Positions 16,076 to 25,095 of a stretch of DNA of 64,000 nucleotides are shown piece after piece. The DNA is from Nitrospira sp. CR1.1 (GTDB taxonomy: Bacteria > Nitrospirota > Nitrospiria > Nitrospirales > Nitrospiraceae): assembly GCA_014055465.1 (NCBI GenBank), contig WIAF01000005.1, positions 212,907 through 276,906 of the forward strand. The letters are read 5' to 3'. A model generated the notes under the pieces. That model worked only from the letters and a program-made list of their open reading frames with translations, made no database searches and had not been told where the DNA came from. Numbering within the stretch: the stretch's first letter is position 1; every line of letters begins with the position of its first letter. The translations under genes and the position numbers were made by a program.

Positions 16076-17359
16076 TCAGGCGAGAATCTTCGGCTGCCCG
16101 ATTCCGGCAATGACCTCTTCGGTAATCACGACGGACTTGACCCCGCTCAGTGCGGGCACGTCATACATCAAGTCCAGCATGACCTCCTCGAGAATCGTGC
16201 GAAGCGCGCGAGCGCCGGTTTTCATTACCGCTGCCCGACGAGCCACGGCTTTGACGGCGGCATCGGTAAATTGAAGGTCGATCCCTTCGATCTCGAACAG
16301 GGCCTGATATTGTTTAATCAACGCGTTTCTTGGTTCGCTGAGAACACGAATGAGCGCGGGCACGTCGAGGTCCGCGAGGGTTGTCAAGACAGGGAATCGA
16401 CCCACAAATTCCGGAATGAGCCCGAATTTCAGGAGGTCTTCAGATTGCACGCATCGGAGCACTTCGCTGTGTCCATTGAGTTCCCCGGCGGGAATGAGCG
16501 CGCCGAACCCCAACCGTTTGGGTGTCGTCCGCTGAGCGATCAGGGCATCTAATCCGACGAATGCCCCGCCGGCAATGAACAGAATGTTCGTCGTATCCAC
16601 CCGAATATAATCTTGCTCCGGATGCTTGCGTCCGCCTTTGGGCGGCACATTACAGACCGTTCCTTCGACCAACTTCAAGAGCGCCTGCTGCACGCCTTCG
16701 CCGGAAACATCCCTGGTCAGCGATGGATTCTCGGACTTGCGGCTGATCTTATCGATCTCGTCGATATAGATGATGCCGGTTTCGGCGCGGGCCACGTCGT
16801 ACTCGCAACTCTGGAGCAGCTTGAGCACAACGTTCTCAACATCTTCCCCCACATATCCGGCCTCGGTCAGCGCCGTCGCATCGGCAATGGTAAACGGCAC
16901 GTGAAGGATACGCGCCAGCGTCTGAGACAGCAGCGTCTTTCCCGTCCCGGTCGATCCGATCATGAGGATGTTGCCCTTTTCGAGATCGACGTGTTTGAGC
17001 CGTTCCCGGTTCACAATCCGCTTGTAATGATTGTGGACGGCGACGGAGAGGACCTTCTTGGCGCGATCCTGCCCGATCACATACTCATCGAGCTGCGCTT
17101 TAATGTCCGTGGGCTTGGGGATGACCAGCGGGAGGGGCGAAGGCGCTTCCTGCGATCCATGCGGCTTGTTTTTGGCGAGGGACAGGGAGCAGCGCTGAAT
17201 ACATTCTTCGCAAATAGAGACTGCGGCCGGGTTTCGGCAAGAAGAACAGGTGAACGGCTCAGAGTTGGTGACAAGCGTCCGGCCCGCATCCTGAGGCTTG
17301 CCGCAAAACGAACAGCGCCGGTCTGGTTTCTGCGTAGAATGCCGCGTGTCCCAGAACAC
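16076..17359 (-). CDS. clpX: Divergent ClpX paralogue (Clp ATPase subunit)
   Basis: A 427-residue ClpX-family AAA+ unfoldase. The N-terminal zinc domain is unusual: CSFC (16-19) and CSSC (38-41) are followed by an extra CEEC (50-53), where standard ClpX has two CxxC pairs. Walker A is GSTGTGKT (135-142) rather than GPTGSGKT. Walker [11 protein letters not shown], the GYVG pore loop and GGRKHP (RKH loop) are present. The ClpP-docking IGF tripeptide reads LGF. No clpP or trigger factor gene is adjacent, unlike the usual clpX locus. It therefore looks like a second, specialised ClpX; whether it binds ClpP is uncertain. Confidence 0.88.
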   Translation of the reverse strand: MFWDTRHSTQKPDRRCSFCGKPQDAGRTLVTNSEPFTCSSCRNPAAVSICEECIQRCSLSLAKNKPHGSQEAPSPLPLVIPKPTDIKAQLDEYVIGQDRAKKVLSVAVHNHYKRIVNRERLKHVDLEKGNILMIGSTGTGKTLLSQTLARILHVPFTIADATALTEAGYVGEDVENVVLKLLQSCEYDVARAETGIIYIDEIDKISRKSENPSLTRDVSGEGVQQALLKLVEGTVCNVPPKGGRKHPEQDYIRVDTTNILFIAGGAFVGLDALIAQRTTPKRLGFGALIPAGELNGHSEVLRCVQSEDLLKFGLIPEFVGRFPVLTTLADLDVPALIRVLSEPRNALIKQYQALFEIEGIDLQFTDAAVKAVARRAAVMKTGARALRTILEEVMLDLMYDVPALSGVKSVVITEEVIAGIGQPKILA

Positions 17360-17508
17360 AGCTTTTCCTCCAGGTCAGGAGATGCGCGCGTTTGAGATAC
17401 CTCATCTTATGCCTCTGTGATGCCGACCTGCAAGCAAGGATGGGCCACTATCTCAGCTCCTAAGCGCCGCGAACAGCTAGCCTGAGGAAGGCCGGTTGTA
17501 ACAGTCCG

Positions 17509-18258
17509 CTAAAACGTCACGCCAAGACCGCCGGCGATGAGATGGGTGCGATAGTTCAACGTGAAGGATGGCCCACGGGACCCATTGGGAACTTCGCTCT
17601 CCCATTGGTAGTTCGCCACGAAATATTTGTACTCCGTGAAGAGAAAGACGCGGTCCGTGACATTGGCCCGGACTCCGCCCAGAAACTGATAGGCAAACGC
17701 GCCGTCAGCGGCATTTTCATGCACGGCGCCGATCGTGCTGTGCTGAAGATTCAAATCCCGGGCAAATCCTCCCGACAACCCGGCTCCGATGCCAACATAT
17801 GGCTGAATCATTTCGCCGGGATACCGCAGCAAGAGGTTCGCCATCGCGTTAATCGATTGCAAACGGAAATTCGCCGATCTCGTCACGCCTCCACTCGTCG
17901 CCGCGGGCGCGTTTGCCTTTCCGTCAAGACCGGACAATTCGGCTTCCAGCCCCAGATACCGCCCGGCAAATGCCGGGAACAATCCGACTTTTAATCCGCC
18001 GCCCAACCCGCCCTGAACATCCGTATTCGTGAACGGGTCTTCCTGCAAACGGACCGGCCGATTCAAGGGCCGACTCCCCTGCATGTAGAGGCTGATGTAC
18101 ATTTCCGTCTTCGCTTCTTCCGGTTTGACCCCGGCCGATGCGGCCGGAGACTGTGCGGCATTCGATGCAGAATCGGCTGCCAGCGACAGAGCGGGATAGG
18201 CCTGCGCCACTACACCGATGACAAAGACGGCTGCCAGAGAGCAAGAGACTGCTTTCAT
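17509..18258 (-). CDS. Outer-membrane beta-barrel protein, 249 aa
   Basis: Signal peptide (MKAVSCSLAAVFVIGVVAQA...LAADS, cleaved near residue 28), then a roughly 200-residue domain of alternating beta-strands with many Gly and aromatic residues, ending in a terminal Phe (IAGGLGVTF). This is the pattern of an eight-stranded OmpA/OprF-type barrel (porin_4/OMP_b-brl class). It has no C-terminal peptidoglycan-binding domain. The function could be structural or adhesive; no partner gene is beside it. Confidence 0.85.
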   Translation of the reverse strand: MKAVSCSLAAVFVIGVVAQAYPALSLAADSASNAAQSPAASAGVKPEEAKTEMYISLYMQGSRPLNRPVRLQEDPFTNTDVQGGLGGGLKVGLFPAFAGRYLGLEAELSGLDGKANAPAATSGGVTRSANFRLQSINAMANLLLRYPGEMIQPYVGIGAGLSGGFARDLNLQHSTIGAVHENAADGAFAYQFLGGVRANVTDRVFLFTEYKYFVANYQWESEVPNGSRGPSFTLNYRTHLIAGGLGVTF

Positions 18259-18446
18259 GATTCACCCCTGTGAGTGTGTGTCAAGACGGGACCGGAACGG
18301 CCTACGATAGGCCACTCATATCATGAGGGGGGTGCAGGGCAAACTGATTCGACAGTTTTCGCAAGGCGGGACACTGCCGGCAAGCAGGATTCCCGGACGA
18401 GACGTGCAAGGATGATCGTTCTCTGCGCGCGTATCGAGGGCGGTGG

Positions 18447-19037
18447 TTACCCGCCGGTGAGAAAATGGGTGAGGGTTTCAGATGGAACCAGACCGACCAG
18501 CACCTGTTTGTCCGACCGTTGAAGCAGCGGCACGCCCTGATGTTCCGTCTCCTCCCACAGGTCGCTCCATCTGCTGAGCACCTGATCTACCGCCGGCGCG
18601 GCCGATCCGACAAGTTCTGTTCCGGCAAACCCATGGCGTTTCGCTTCCAGTTGCAACAATCCTTCATCGGAAAGGTCCAGCCCCTTCACCCAGAACAACC
18701 GATACAACGAGCGGATGAACTCACCGGCTCGCAGAGGATCCGTGCGCAGGGCGCGGGCCGCCGCAGTAATGGCCAATTTGGTATTCGGCTTTCCCGTCGG
18801 CACTGAGATCGCTAGTTCAGGCGCGAGCCGGCGGACCATCTCCACTTCCTGCTTCAATTCCGCGCTCAAATGTCCGGCCCATGCGGCCATGGGTTTGGGC
18901 AAATGCGGGGCGTGCTGCACCCCATGCCAGGAGATCCGTTCCATACAACCGAGCGCATACAGCCGTTCATGCATGGCATAACAGAACGGGCAGTTGAAGT
19001 CGCTATACAATCGGCACCGGGCGGTATCGTTCATCAT
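18447..19037 (-). CDS. DsbA-family thiol oxidoreductase, cytosolic type
   Basis: This 196-residue protein has a thioredoxin-like fold with CPFC active site at C16-C19 (YSDFNCPFCY), a long helical insert and a late cis-Pro region (GVPLLQRSDKQVLVGL). No signal peptide, so it belongs with cytosolic FrnE/2-hydroxychromene-isomerase-like DsbA proteins rather than periplasmic DsbA. Its ATG overlaps the stop of the cyclase gene by 4 nt, so the two are cotranscribed. Probable role is thiol-disulfide or glutathione-linked chemistry; the substrate is unknown. Confidence 0.85.
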   Translation of the reverse strand: MMNDTARCRLYSDFNCPFCYAMHERLYALGCMERISWHGVQHAPHLPKPMAAWAGHLSAELKQEVEMVRRLAPELAISVPTGKPNTKLAITAAARALRTDPLRAGEFIRSLYRLFWVKGLDLSDEGLLQLEAKRHGFAGTELVGSAAPAVDQVLSRWSDLWEETEHQGVPLLQRSDKQVLVGLVPSETLTHFLTGG

Positions 19038-19861
19038 TGACCATCCCGAGGCGGAAGGAGAGCGATAATGCGCACGGGTGCGCCTGTGCCCCCCGCGATT
19101 TTCATGGGTAACGCCACCAGGGTAGCGCCCGACGAGGGAACCTCCGCAAGGCCCGCGACGTTCTCAAGCCCGTAGAGTCCGGCAGCATTGACGATCCGAT
19201 GCACAACAAAATCCTGGGACGGGCCGTAATCGATACTGGGCGTATCAATCCCAATTCCGGAAATGTGTCGCTCGGCGACGAGAAGCTCGGCGACTTCTTT
19301 TGAGAAGCCGGGAAAATGAAGCGTTGCGGGAGCCTCCGGCGTCGCGCTGCCGAAATATCGTTCGCGATCGTTCCAATATGCGCCCCAGCCGGTCAGCATC
19401 ATGACGATGGCGCCTGTCGGGATGGTTCCATGGCTGGCCTCCCAACGCTGGATGTCCGTCATGGAAAGGCGATAGTCCCGATCATCAGCCGCCGCCGCGC
19501 GCACATCGATGACGACCGCAGGCCCTATCAAATGCCCGACCGGAATTCCGTCGATCCCCGCCTGGCCCTGCGCAAAATGAACGGGAGCATCCATGTGTGT
19601 TCCCGCATGTTCCGACAGCGCCACCTGCCCGGTGGCATACCAGGCTTCGTTGGCCGTGCCGCCCCGTTGCGTGGAATCGCGACGAAACGGAGGGTTGCTC
19701 GGCCACACGTGGGTCGTTTCATCGAACGGGTATGTCAGGTCAAGCACTCGTGGTCCCGGCTCGGCGGCATGCGACCAGCTCGCAACCGCCAGCTGCATCA
19801 ACACACAGGCGCTCAGAGCCGTCCGCCTGAGCCGGCCAGGATGCCTTGCCCGTGGAACCAA
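19034..19861 (-). CDS. Cyclase/kynurenine formamidase-like metal hydrolase, exported
   Basis: This 275-residue protein has a signal peptide (about 33 residues, ending SHAAEP). The cyclase-family motif HAGTHMDAPVH (H85, H89, D91, H95) binds a metal, usually Zn or Mn. Relatives hydrolyse amides or lactones such as N-formylkynurenine or isatin. Its export is unusual for kynurenine formamidase and suggests another substrate. It is the first gene of a two-gene operon with the cytosolic DsbA-like gene, overlapping by 4 nt. Confidence 0.85.
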   Translation of the reverse strand: MVPRARHPGRLRRTALSACVLMQLAVASWSHAAEPGPRVLDLTYPFDETTHVWPSNPPFRRDSTQRGGTANEAWYATGQVALSEHAGTHMDAPVHFAQGQAGIDGIPVGHLIGPAVVIDVRAAAADDRDYRLSMTDIQRWEASHGTIPTGAIVMMLTGWGAYWNDRERYFGSATPEAPATLHFPGFSKEVAELLVAERHISGIGIDTPSIDYGPSQDFVVHRIVNAAGLYGLENVAGLAEVPSSGATLVALPMKIAGGTGAPVRIIALLPPRDGQ

Positions 19862-19961
19862 GTCCCCCCCGCAACGTAAGTGATTGTATGCCGGCGCTTC
19901 CGTGCCGGGCGCGATTACGGTACTCTCTCACGCCCCGGAGTGCAACGGGCAAGGAACCGAC

Positions 19962-21110
19962 ATGTCTGATCACCACCTTCAATTTTCCGGAGAACGTTTC
20001 TCCGTGGACTATCACATTCACGGGTCGAGAGAAGAGGCGCGCCGGCGGGCCGACCTACTGTGCATCGAGCAGACCGTTGAAGCCGCGGACCATGTGATTC
20101 CGTCAGGCCTGATTCGCGATCAGCTTCTAGGCCGATTGGTTCGCGTTGAGGCGCTGAGAACCGGAGTCCAACGCGTGGTGCTGACATTTCCGGTTGAACT
20201 CCTCGATGGGACCATGAGCACCCTCCTGCATATGACGTTTGGCATGGCAGGATTACACGGCCGGATCCGCCTTGCGGATGTGTCGCTTCCGGATGAGGCT
20301 ATCGCCCGTCTGGCCGGTCCGCGCCTCGGAGCACCGGGACTTCGCGCACTCCTGGAAGTGCCTGCGCGTCCCTTAGTCTGCGCCGTGCTGAAACCACTCG
20401 GCCTGTCTTCGCACGCGCTGGCTGAACTGGCTTACGAATTTGCACTCGGCGAAGTGGATCTCATCAAGGATGATCAAGGTCTGGGCGATCATTCCTTCTG
20501 TCCGTTCGGGGAGCGTGTACCCCGATGCGCCGAGGCGATTGCGAAAGCGTCCCGACAAACCGGCAAACGCTGTCTCTATGCCCCTCACGTGTCCGGTCCC
20601 TGGCCAACGCTCCTCGCTCGGGCTTCTCTGGCGCAGAACGTCGGCGCGGGCGCGCTTCTGCTGTGCCCTGGGCTGATAGGCTTTGACGCGTTAAGCTCTT
20701 TGGCCCGCCTTCCGTCCCTGTCACTCCCCCTGATCGCGCACCCGGACTTCCTCGGCAGTCACTTCGTCAATCCAGCCAGCGGCATCGCCCCTGCGGTTCT
20801 CTTCGGTCTTTTTCCCCGGTTGGCCGGCGCCGATGTGACGATCTATCCCACCTTCGGATTGGATTACCCGGTCTCGCAAGAAGATTGTCGCAACATTGCG
20901 GCCTCCTGCCGAAGCAGGCTCGGCGCCTGTGCCCCCATCTTTCCGACGGCCGCCGGGAGGATGGACGCATCACGAATCCGCGAGATGAGCGGACTGTACG
21001 GAAGGGATGTGGTCTTTGTCCTCGGCAGCGACCTCCGTCGTGACCCCACTCGCATTCGAGCGGCCTGCCGGGAGTTTATCCGACTTCTCAAGGAGCACGT
21101 CCTCCCATAA
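19962..21110 (+). CDS. RuBisCO-like protein (form IV)
   Basis: A 382-residue RuBisCO large-subunit homologue, shorter than true RuBisCO (about 470). ATG 19962 has Shine-Dalgarno AAGGAA. The first active-site Lys is kept in VLKPLGLS (K144). The carbamylation site region reads IKDDQ (K169, D170, D171, Q172), so Lys and Asp remain but the metal-binding Glu of IKDDE is Gln. H260 (IAHPDF) is present. The SGG phosphate loop is AAGR. These changes rule out CO2 fixation and place it among RLPs, which act as enolases or isomerases in sulfur or sugar salvage. No methionine-salvage genes lie nearby, so the reaction is open. Confidence 0.9.
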   Translation: MSDHHLQFSGERFSVDYHIHGSREEARRRADLLCIEQTVEAADHVIPSGLIRDQLLGRLVRVEALRTGVQRVVLTFPVELLDGTMSTLLHMTFGMAGLHGRIRLADVSLPDEAIARLAGPRLGAPGLRALLEVPARPLVCAVLKPLGLSSHALAELAYEFALGEVDLIKDDQGLGDHSFCPFGERVPRCAEAIAKASRQTGKRCLYAPHVSGPWPTLLARASLAQNVGAGALLLCPGLIGFDALSSLARLPSLSLPLIAHPDFLGSHFVNPASGIAPAVLFGLFPRLAGADVTIYPTFGLDYPVSQEDCRNIAASCRSRLGACAPIFPTAAGRMDASRIREMSGLYGRDVVFVLGSDLRRDPTRIRAACREFIRLLKEHVLP

Positions 21111-21142
21111 TGGGTGACTTCAACAAACAGTCAATGTATTGA

Positions 21143-21163
21143 TTATATGCAATTGCAATATAA
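21143..21163. promoter_or_regulatory. AT-rich palindrome in intergenic region before HD-GYP gene
   Basis: The core TGCAATTGCA (21148-21157) is a perfect palindrome flanked by TTATA and ATATAA. It lies in a locally AT-rich 245-nt gap, unlike the GC-rich surroundings. It may be an operator or part of an UP-like promoter region for the gene at 21356. Confidence 0.35.
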
Positions 21164-21355
21164 CGATAAATTAATAATCCGTACGCCCTGATAACCTTCG
21201 ACACCTCCTTACGGCCCTCGTCGGCTGCGAGAGATCTCCGTGCGGTAAACCGACGATATTCCATCGTTTTGTCAAGTTTCCTCTGCCACCCGCCGATACA
21301 GGCCATAACCGAAAGTACGTAGGTACGTTTCGAATCTGTTTACGCCAACCCCATT

Positions 21356-22696
21356 ATGGCTCCAGCCAACACCTCACACGATTCCAGGAAGCTCGATACG
21401 TCCGACTCGCTTGCGCTCAGCCCGGAGTACCTTCGTGTGGGGATGTATGTCGACCTGAATTGCTCCTGGTTCAAACACCCGTTTCCGAGACGATCGTTCA
21501 AACTGACGTCCGCAAGCCAGATCGTGACGATTAAGGGACTCGGTCTGAGCACCGTCCTGGTCTACCCGCGAGAGTCCGACCCGGACCCCAATGAAGGTGG
21601 AAGTCCCGCCGAAGCTGCTCCGACTTTGACAGCCGTTCCGGACCCGGAACCGGCGCCTCCGCTGGAAGCGTCCGGCACTGATGCGGAGGCTTCCCCCGTG
21701 GATCTCGAGCTTCCCACACATGGCGACTATCATCAGGCCGTAGAATTGGCATCCGAAGCCTACCGTCAGATGCTCGGAACCAGCACGCAAATGATGGACG
21801 ATCTCACGAACGGATCCGAGGAGGGAATGCGCACGGCGGCAGCCATGATCGGCGGCATCAGCGCGCTCTTGACCAACACCGAGGCCGCCGGCACCGTGGC
21901 CAGCGCTTTCGACCCCGAAGATATCGGCAATACGAGCGTCCTCCATTCCCTCAACGTGGCGACCCTGTCCATGATGGTCGCCCAACAATTTGACATTGAT
22001 CCGGAAGCGTTGCAGATGATCGGCATGGCGGGCCTCTTACTCGACATCGGCGAACGGCGCATCCCGCGCCATATTCTAGAGACGCGCGCGCGCCGCTCCG
22101 AGACGGAACATGTCAAGTACCAGCTCCACCCCTACCTCGGGGTGGAAATGCTGCGAAGATTTCCCGGAGTTCCCGAGGAGGTGTTGGACGTCATCCGAAG
22201 CCACCACGAACGCCTGGATGGTTCCGGATACCCGGAGAAACTTAAGGAAGACCAGATTTCATTGCCCACGAGAATCGTCAGCGCCGTCGATCATTACGAT
22301 ACCCTGGTCAACAGCCTCTATGCGGAAGAAGCGCTTTCTCCGGCCGAGGCGCTGGCCACCATGTACATACATCGGAAACAGCTGTTTTCAACCGAGGTCG
22401 TGGTGGCCTTGATCCAGACACTGGGCGTGTACCCTCCTGGAACCGTCGTCTCTCTGTCTGACGGCTCATTCGGCCTCGTGCTGAACATCAACTTCAAGAA
22501 TCGCTTGAAGCCGCTGGTGTTGATTTACCAGATGGTGGCAGCCGAACAACCGCACACTGTCGATCTCCTGGCCGAGCCGGAGCTCACCATCCTCCGCGCC
22601 ATGCCACGCGAAGAACTGCCTCGCCCGATCGTGGACTATTTCCGCCTGAAACGGTGGACAGGATATTTCATCCAATCCACCATGCGCACCGCCTGA
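21356..22696 (+). CDS. HD-GYP domain protein with DUF3391 N-terminus, degenerate HD motif
   Basis: A 446-residue protein. Residues 22-70 form a DUF3391 module (LRVGMYVDLNCSWFKHPFPR), typical of one group of HD-GYP phosphodiesterases that degrade cyclic-di-GMP. The HD-GYP domain spans about residues 190-390: HSLNVA, YQLHPYLG, SHHERLDGSGYP. However the signature HD is LD (GLLLDIGE instead of LLHDIGK), removing one metal ligand. It may thus bind rather than cleave c-di-GMP, or use fewer metals. No kinase or receiver domain is linked. Confidence 0.9.
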   Translation: MAPANTSHDSRKLDTSDSLALSPEYLRVGMYVDLNCSWFKHPFPRRSFKLTSASQIVTIKGLGLSTVLVYPRESDPDPNEGGSPAEAAPTLTAVPDPEPAPPLEASGTDAEASPVDLELPTHGDYHQAVELASEAYRQMLGTSTQMMDDLTNGSEEGMRTAAAMIGGISALLTNTEAAGTVASAFDPEDIGNTSVLHSLNVATLSMMVAQQFDIDPEALQMIGMAGLLLDIGERRIPRHILETRARRSETEHVKYQLHPYLGVEMLRRFPGVPEEVLDVIRSHHERLDGSGYPEKLKEDQISLPTRIVSAVDHYDTLVNSLYAEEALSPAEALATMYIHRKQLFSTEVVVALIQTLGVYPPGTVVSLSDGSFGLVLNINFKNRLKPLVLIYQMVAAEQPHTVDLLAEPELTILRAMPREELPRPIVDYFRLKRWTGYFIQSTMRTA

Positions 22697-22761
22697 CGCC
22701 ATGTCTCGCATGGCTGCCCGGTCACTGGCAGCGCTGCCCTGCAGTATGGTATCTCCCAGGG

Positions 22762-24954
22762 ATGGCCCTGCCCCGTGTGCTCCTCATCATTCCCCCGCTC
22801 ACGCAATTAAACACGCCCTATCCTGCGACGGCCTATCTCACAGGTTTCCTTCGATCCAGAGGGTATGAGACGGAACAGGCGGATCTCGGCCTCGACATGA
22901 TTCTGCGTCTCTTCTCACGAGCCGGACTGCAGGAGGCGTTTCGCCGGATCAAAGCAACGGGGAGGCCCTGGCGCGGAGAAGTCCAGCAATTCCTGGCGCT
23001 CGAAGGCAGCTACCTGGCGACCATCGAACCGGTCATCGCCTTCCTTCAGGGGAAGGACCCCATGCTGGCCCCCCATCTCGCCCGCCCGGGATTTCTTCCG
23101 GAAGGCCCCCGCTTTGCCGCCGACGGGCGACCGGGACCAGGACCGTTCCCCACGTCCGCGACCGACAGCGCCCGTCACCGCGCCACGCTGTATATCGAAG
23201 ATTTGACGGACCTCCTCCACGAAACCATTGCGCCCCACTTGTCCCTGAATCGGTATGCCGAACAGATCCTGCAGGCCGCCTCCTCCTTTGACCGGATTGA
23301 AAAGGCGTTGGCTAAGCCCCTCAGCTTCACCGACGAACTTCTCATCGAGGCGCTCGACCCTCTCCTCGCCAGCAGTGCGCCCGATGTCGTGGGTCTCACC
23401 GTGCCGTTTCCCGGTAATCTCTTTGGCGCCTTGCGCATTGCTCAAGCAGTCAAGGCACGACGCCCTGCTGCTGCCGTCGTTCTGGGCGGGGGGTATGTGA
23501 ACACAGAACTTCGGCGTCTGAAGGATCCGCGCCTCTTCCGATATGTGGACTACGTCACGCTCGATGACGGCGAACGCCCCATTCTATGCCTGCTGGACGT
23601 CCTGGCCGGAAGCAGGCCGCAAGCCCAGCTCTCCCGGACGTTTCTGCTGGAGGATGAGCAGGTTGTCTATCGAGACGGCAGCACCGAGCAGGACTTCCCC
23701 ATGCACGAACTCGGTACCCCGACTTACAGGGGCCTCCCGCTGGGCCGTTACCTCTCGATCCTCGACAGCTTCAACCCGATGCACCGGCTCTGGTCGGAGG
23801 GCCACTGGAACAAACTGACCGTGGCACACGGCTGCTATTGGAAACAATGCACCTTCTGCGATGTCGGGCTGAGCTACATTGCGCGATATGAGATGACGCC
23901 AACGGATGTCTTACTCGGTCAGATCGAGGCCCTCATCCATGAGACCGGCCAACGGGGGTTCCACTTCGTCGATGAAGCTGCCCCGCCCGCCGCGTTAAAA
24001 GCTCTGGCGCTTCGATTGCTGGAAACGGAACAGACCATTTCCTGGTGGGGAAATATCCGTTTCGAAGAGGCTTTTTCACCGGATCTGGCAAGGCTCCTGG
24101 CGGCATCAGGCTGCATTGCCCTCACGGCCGGACTTGAAGCGGCATCTGACCGGTTACTCAGGCAGATGAAGAAGGGAATTACCGTTAACCAAACCGCCAG
24201 AGTGGCCGCGGCGTTCCGCCATGCCGGCATTCTGGTCCATGCCTACCTCATGTACGGATTGCCGGGCGAGACCATCGCCGACACGGTGGATTCTCTGGAA
24301 CGCGTGCGCCAATTGTTTGCGAGCAATCTGCTCCAGTCGGCATTCTGGCATCGCTTCACCGCCACCGCTCACAGTCCCGTGGGACTCAATCCCGCCGCGG
24401 AAGGCATTGCCATTCTCGGCCCTGGATTCGAGGGGTTTGCCGAAAACGACCTCCGTCATGTCGATCTCAACGCCACCTGCCCGCCCTGGCTTGGCGAAGG
24501 GCTCCGCACGGCAATCCTCAATTACATTGAACAGGCAGGACTCACGGTGCCGGTCCACCAATGGTTTTCGCAGCCGGTGCAACCCGCTCGCGTGGCAAAA
24601 ACCTGGCTGACACGGGCTCTGGCCGACGCCGTCTCCGACCCGCTTACCGCCGAACGGCGGTGCGTGTGGATCGGTGGACGCCCGGTCGTGGCGGCCGAGA
24701 GCGCGATGCGCGCCAGGATCATCCTGCCGACCCGCATGGAGGATTTCTCGATCAACGTCTCTTCGACTCAAGCCGAATGGCTGATCGACCTGCTGCAGAA
24801 CTCAACGCCCTCACCGCACCGGGCCGGTCGCGACTATCCACGCTTCGCCGAAGCTCGCGAGCGTTTTCCCCGCACCGGCACGCGCGGATTCGATCGATTT
24901 GCCAAAACCGCTGCCTGGCACAACGCCCGCCAAGCGGGGTTGCTGCTCGTCTGA
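22762..24954 (+). CDS. B12-binding-like radical SAM protein
   Basis: About 730 residues from ATG 22762 (MALPRVLLIIPPLTQLN), the first Met that begins the conserved N-terminal strand. Residues 1-330 contain a B12-binding-type Rossmann fold (GLTVPFPGNLFGALRIAQ, VVLGGGYVNTEL) without the DxHxxG histidine. The radical SAM cluster motif is CYWKQCTFC (C358, C363, C366), with CX4CX2C spacing rather than CX3CX2C. The GGE-type block is replaced by FVDEAAPP, and MYGLPGET follows. It could methylate or rearrange a lipid- or cofactor-like substrate. The product is unknown and no biosynthetic cluster is present. Confidence 0.88.
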   Translation: MALPRVLLIIPPLTQLNTPYPATAYLTGFLRSRGYETEQADLGLDMILRLFSRAGLQEAFRRIKATGRPWRGEVQQFLALEGSYLATIEPVIAFLQGKDPMLAPHLARPGFLPEGPRFAADGRPGPGPFPTSATDSARHRATLYIEDLTDLLHETIAPHLSLNRYAEQILQAASSFDRIEKALAKPLSFTDELLIEALDPLLASSAPDVVGLTVPFPGNLFGALRIAQAVKARRPAAAVVLGGGYVNTELRRLKDPRLFRYVDYVTLDDGERPILCLLDVLAGSRPQAQLSRTFLLEDEQVVYRDGSTEQDFPMHELGTPTYRGLPLGRYLSILDSFNPMHRLWSEGHWNKLTVAHGCYWKQCTFCDVGLSYIARYEMTPTDVLLGQIEALIHETGQRGFHFVDEAAPPAALKALALRLLETEQTISWWGNIRFEEAFSPDLARLLAASGCIALTAGLEAASDRLLRQMKKGITVNQTARVAAAFRHAGILVHAYLMYGLPGETIADTVDSLERVRQLFASNLLQSAFWHRFTATAHSPVGLNPAAEGIAILGPGFEGFAENDLRHVDLNATCPPWLGEGLRTAILNYIEQAGLTVPVHQWFSQPVQPARVAKTWLTRALADAVSDPLTAERRCVWIGGRPVVAAESAMRARIILPTRMEDFSINVSSTQAEWLIDLLQNSTPSPHRAGRDYPRFAEARERFPRTGTRGFDRFAKTAAWHNARQAGLLLV

Positions 24955-25035
24955 GCGTTTCGCCTGCATGCCCCCGTACTCCCTCACGCCCGTAGCTGCC
25001 GCGCAGTCGGTTCGCGTCGGCCAGCCCCCAGACGA

Positions 25036-25069
25036 CAAGAGGAGTCGACCCACCGGCCGACTCCTCTTG
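25036..25069. terminator. Bidirectional terminator hairpin
   Basis: A perfect 12-bp stem (25036-25047 with 25058-25069, 10-nt loop) sits between the convergent radical SAM and peroxiredoxin genes. CTTG/CAAG ends give short pyrimidine tracts on each strand. Confidence 0.75.
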
Positions 25070-25095
25070 CTGTGCGTGAGCAGTGGCAGCTGCCG

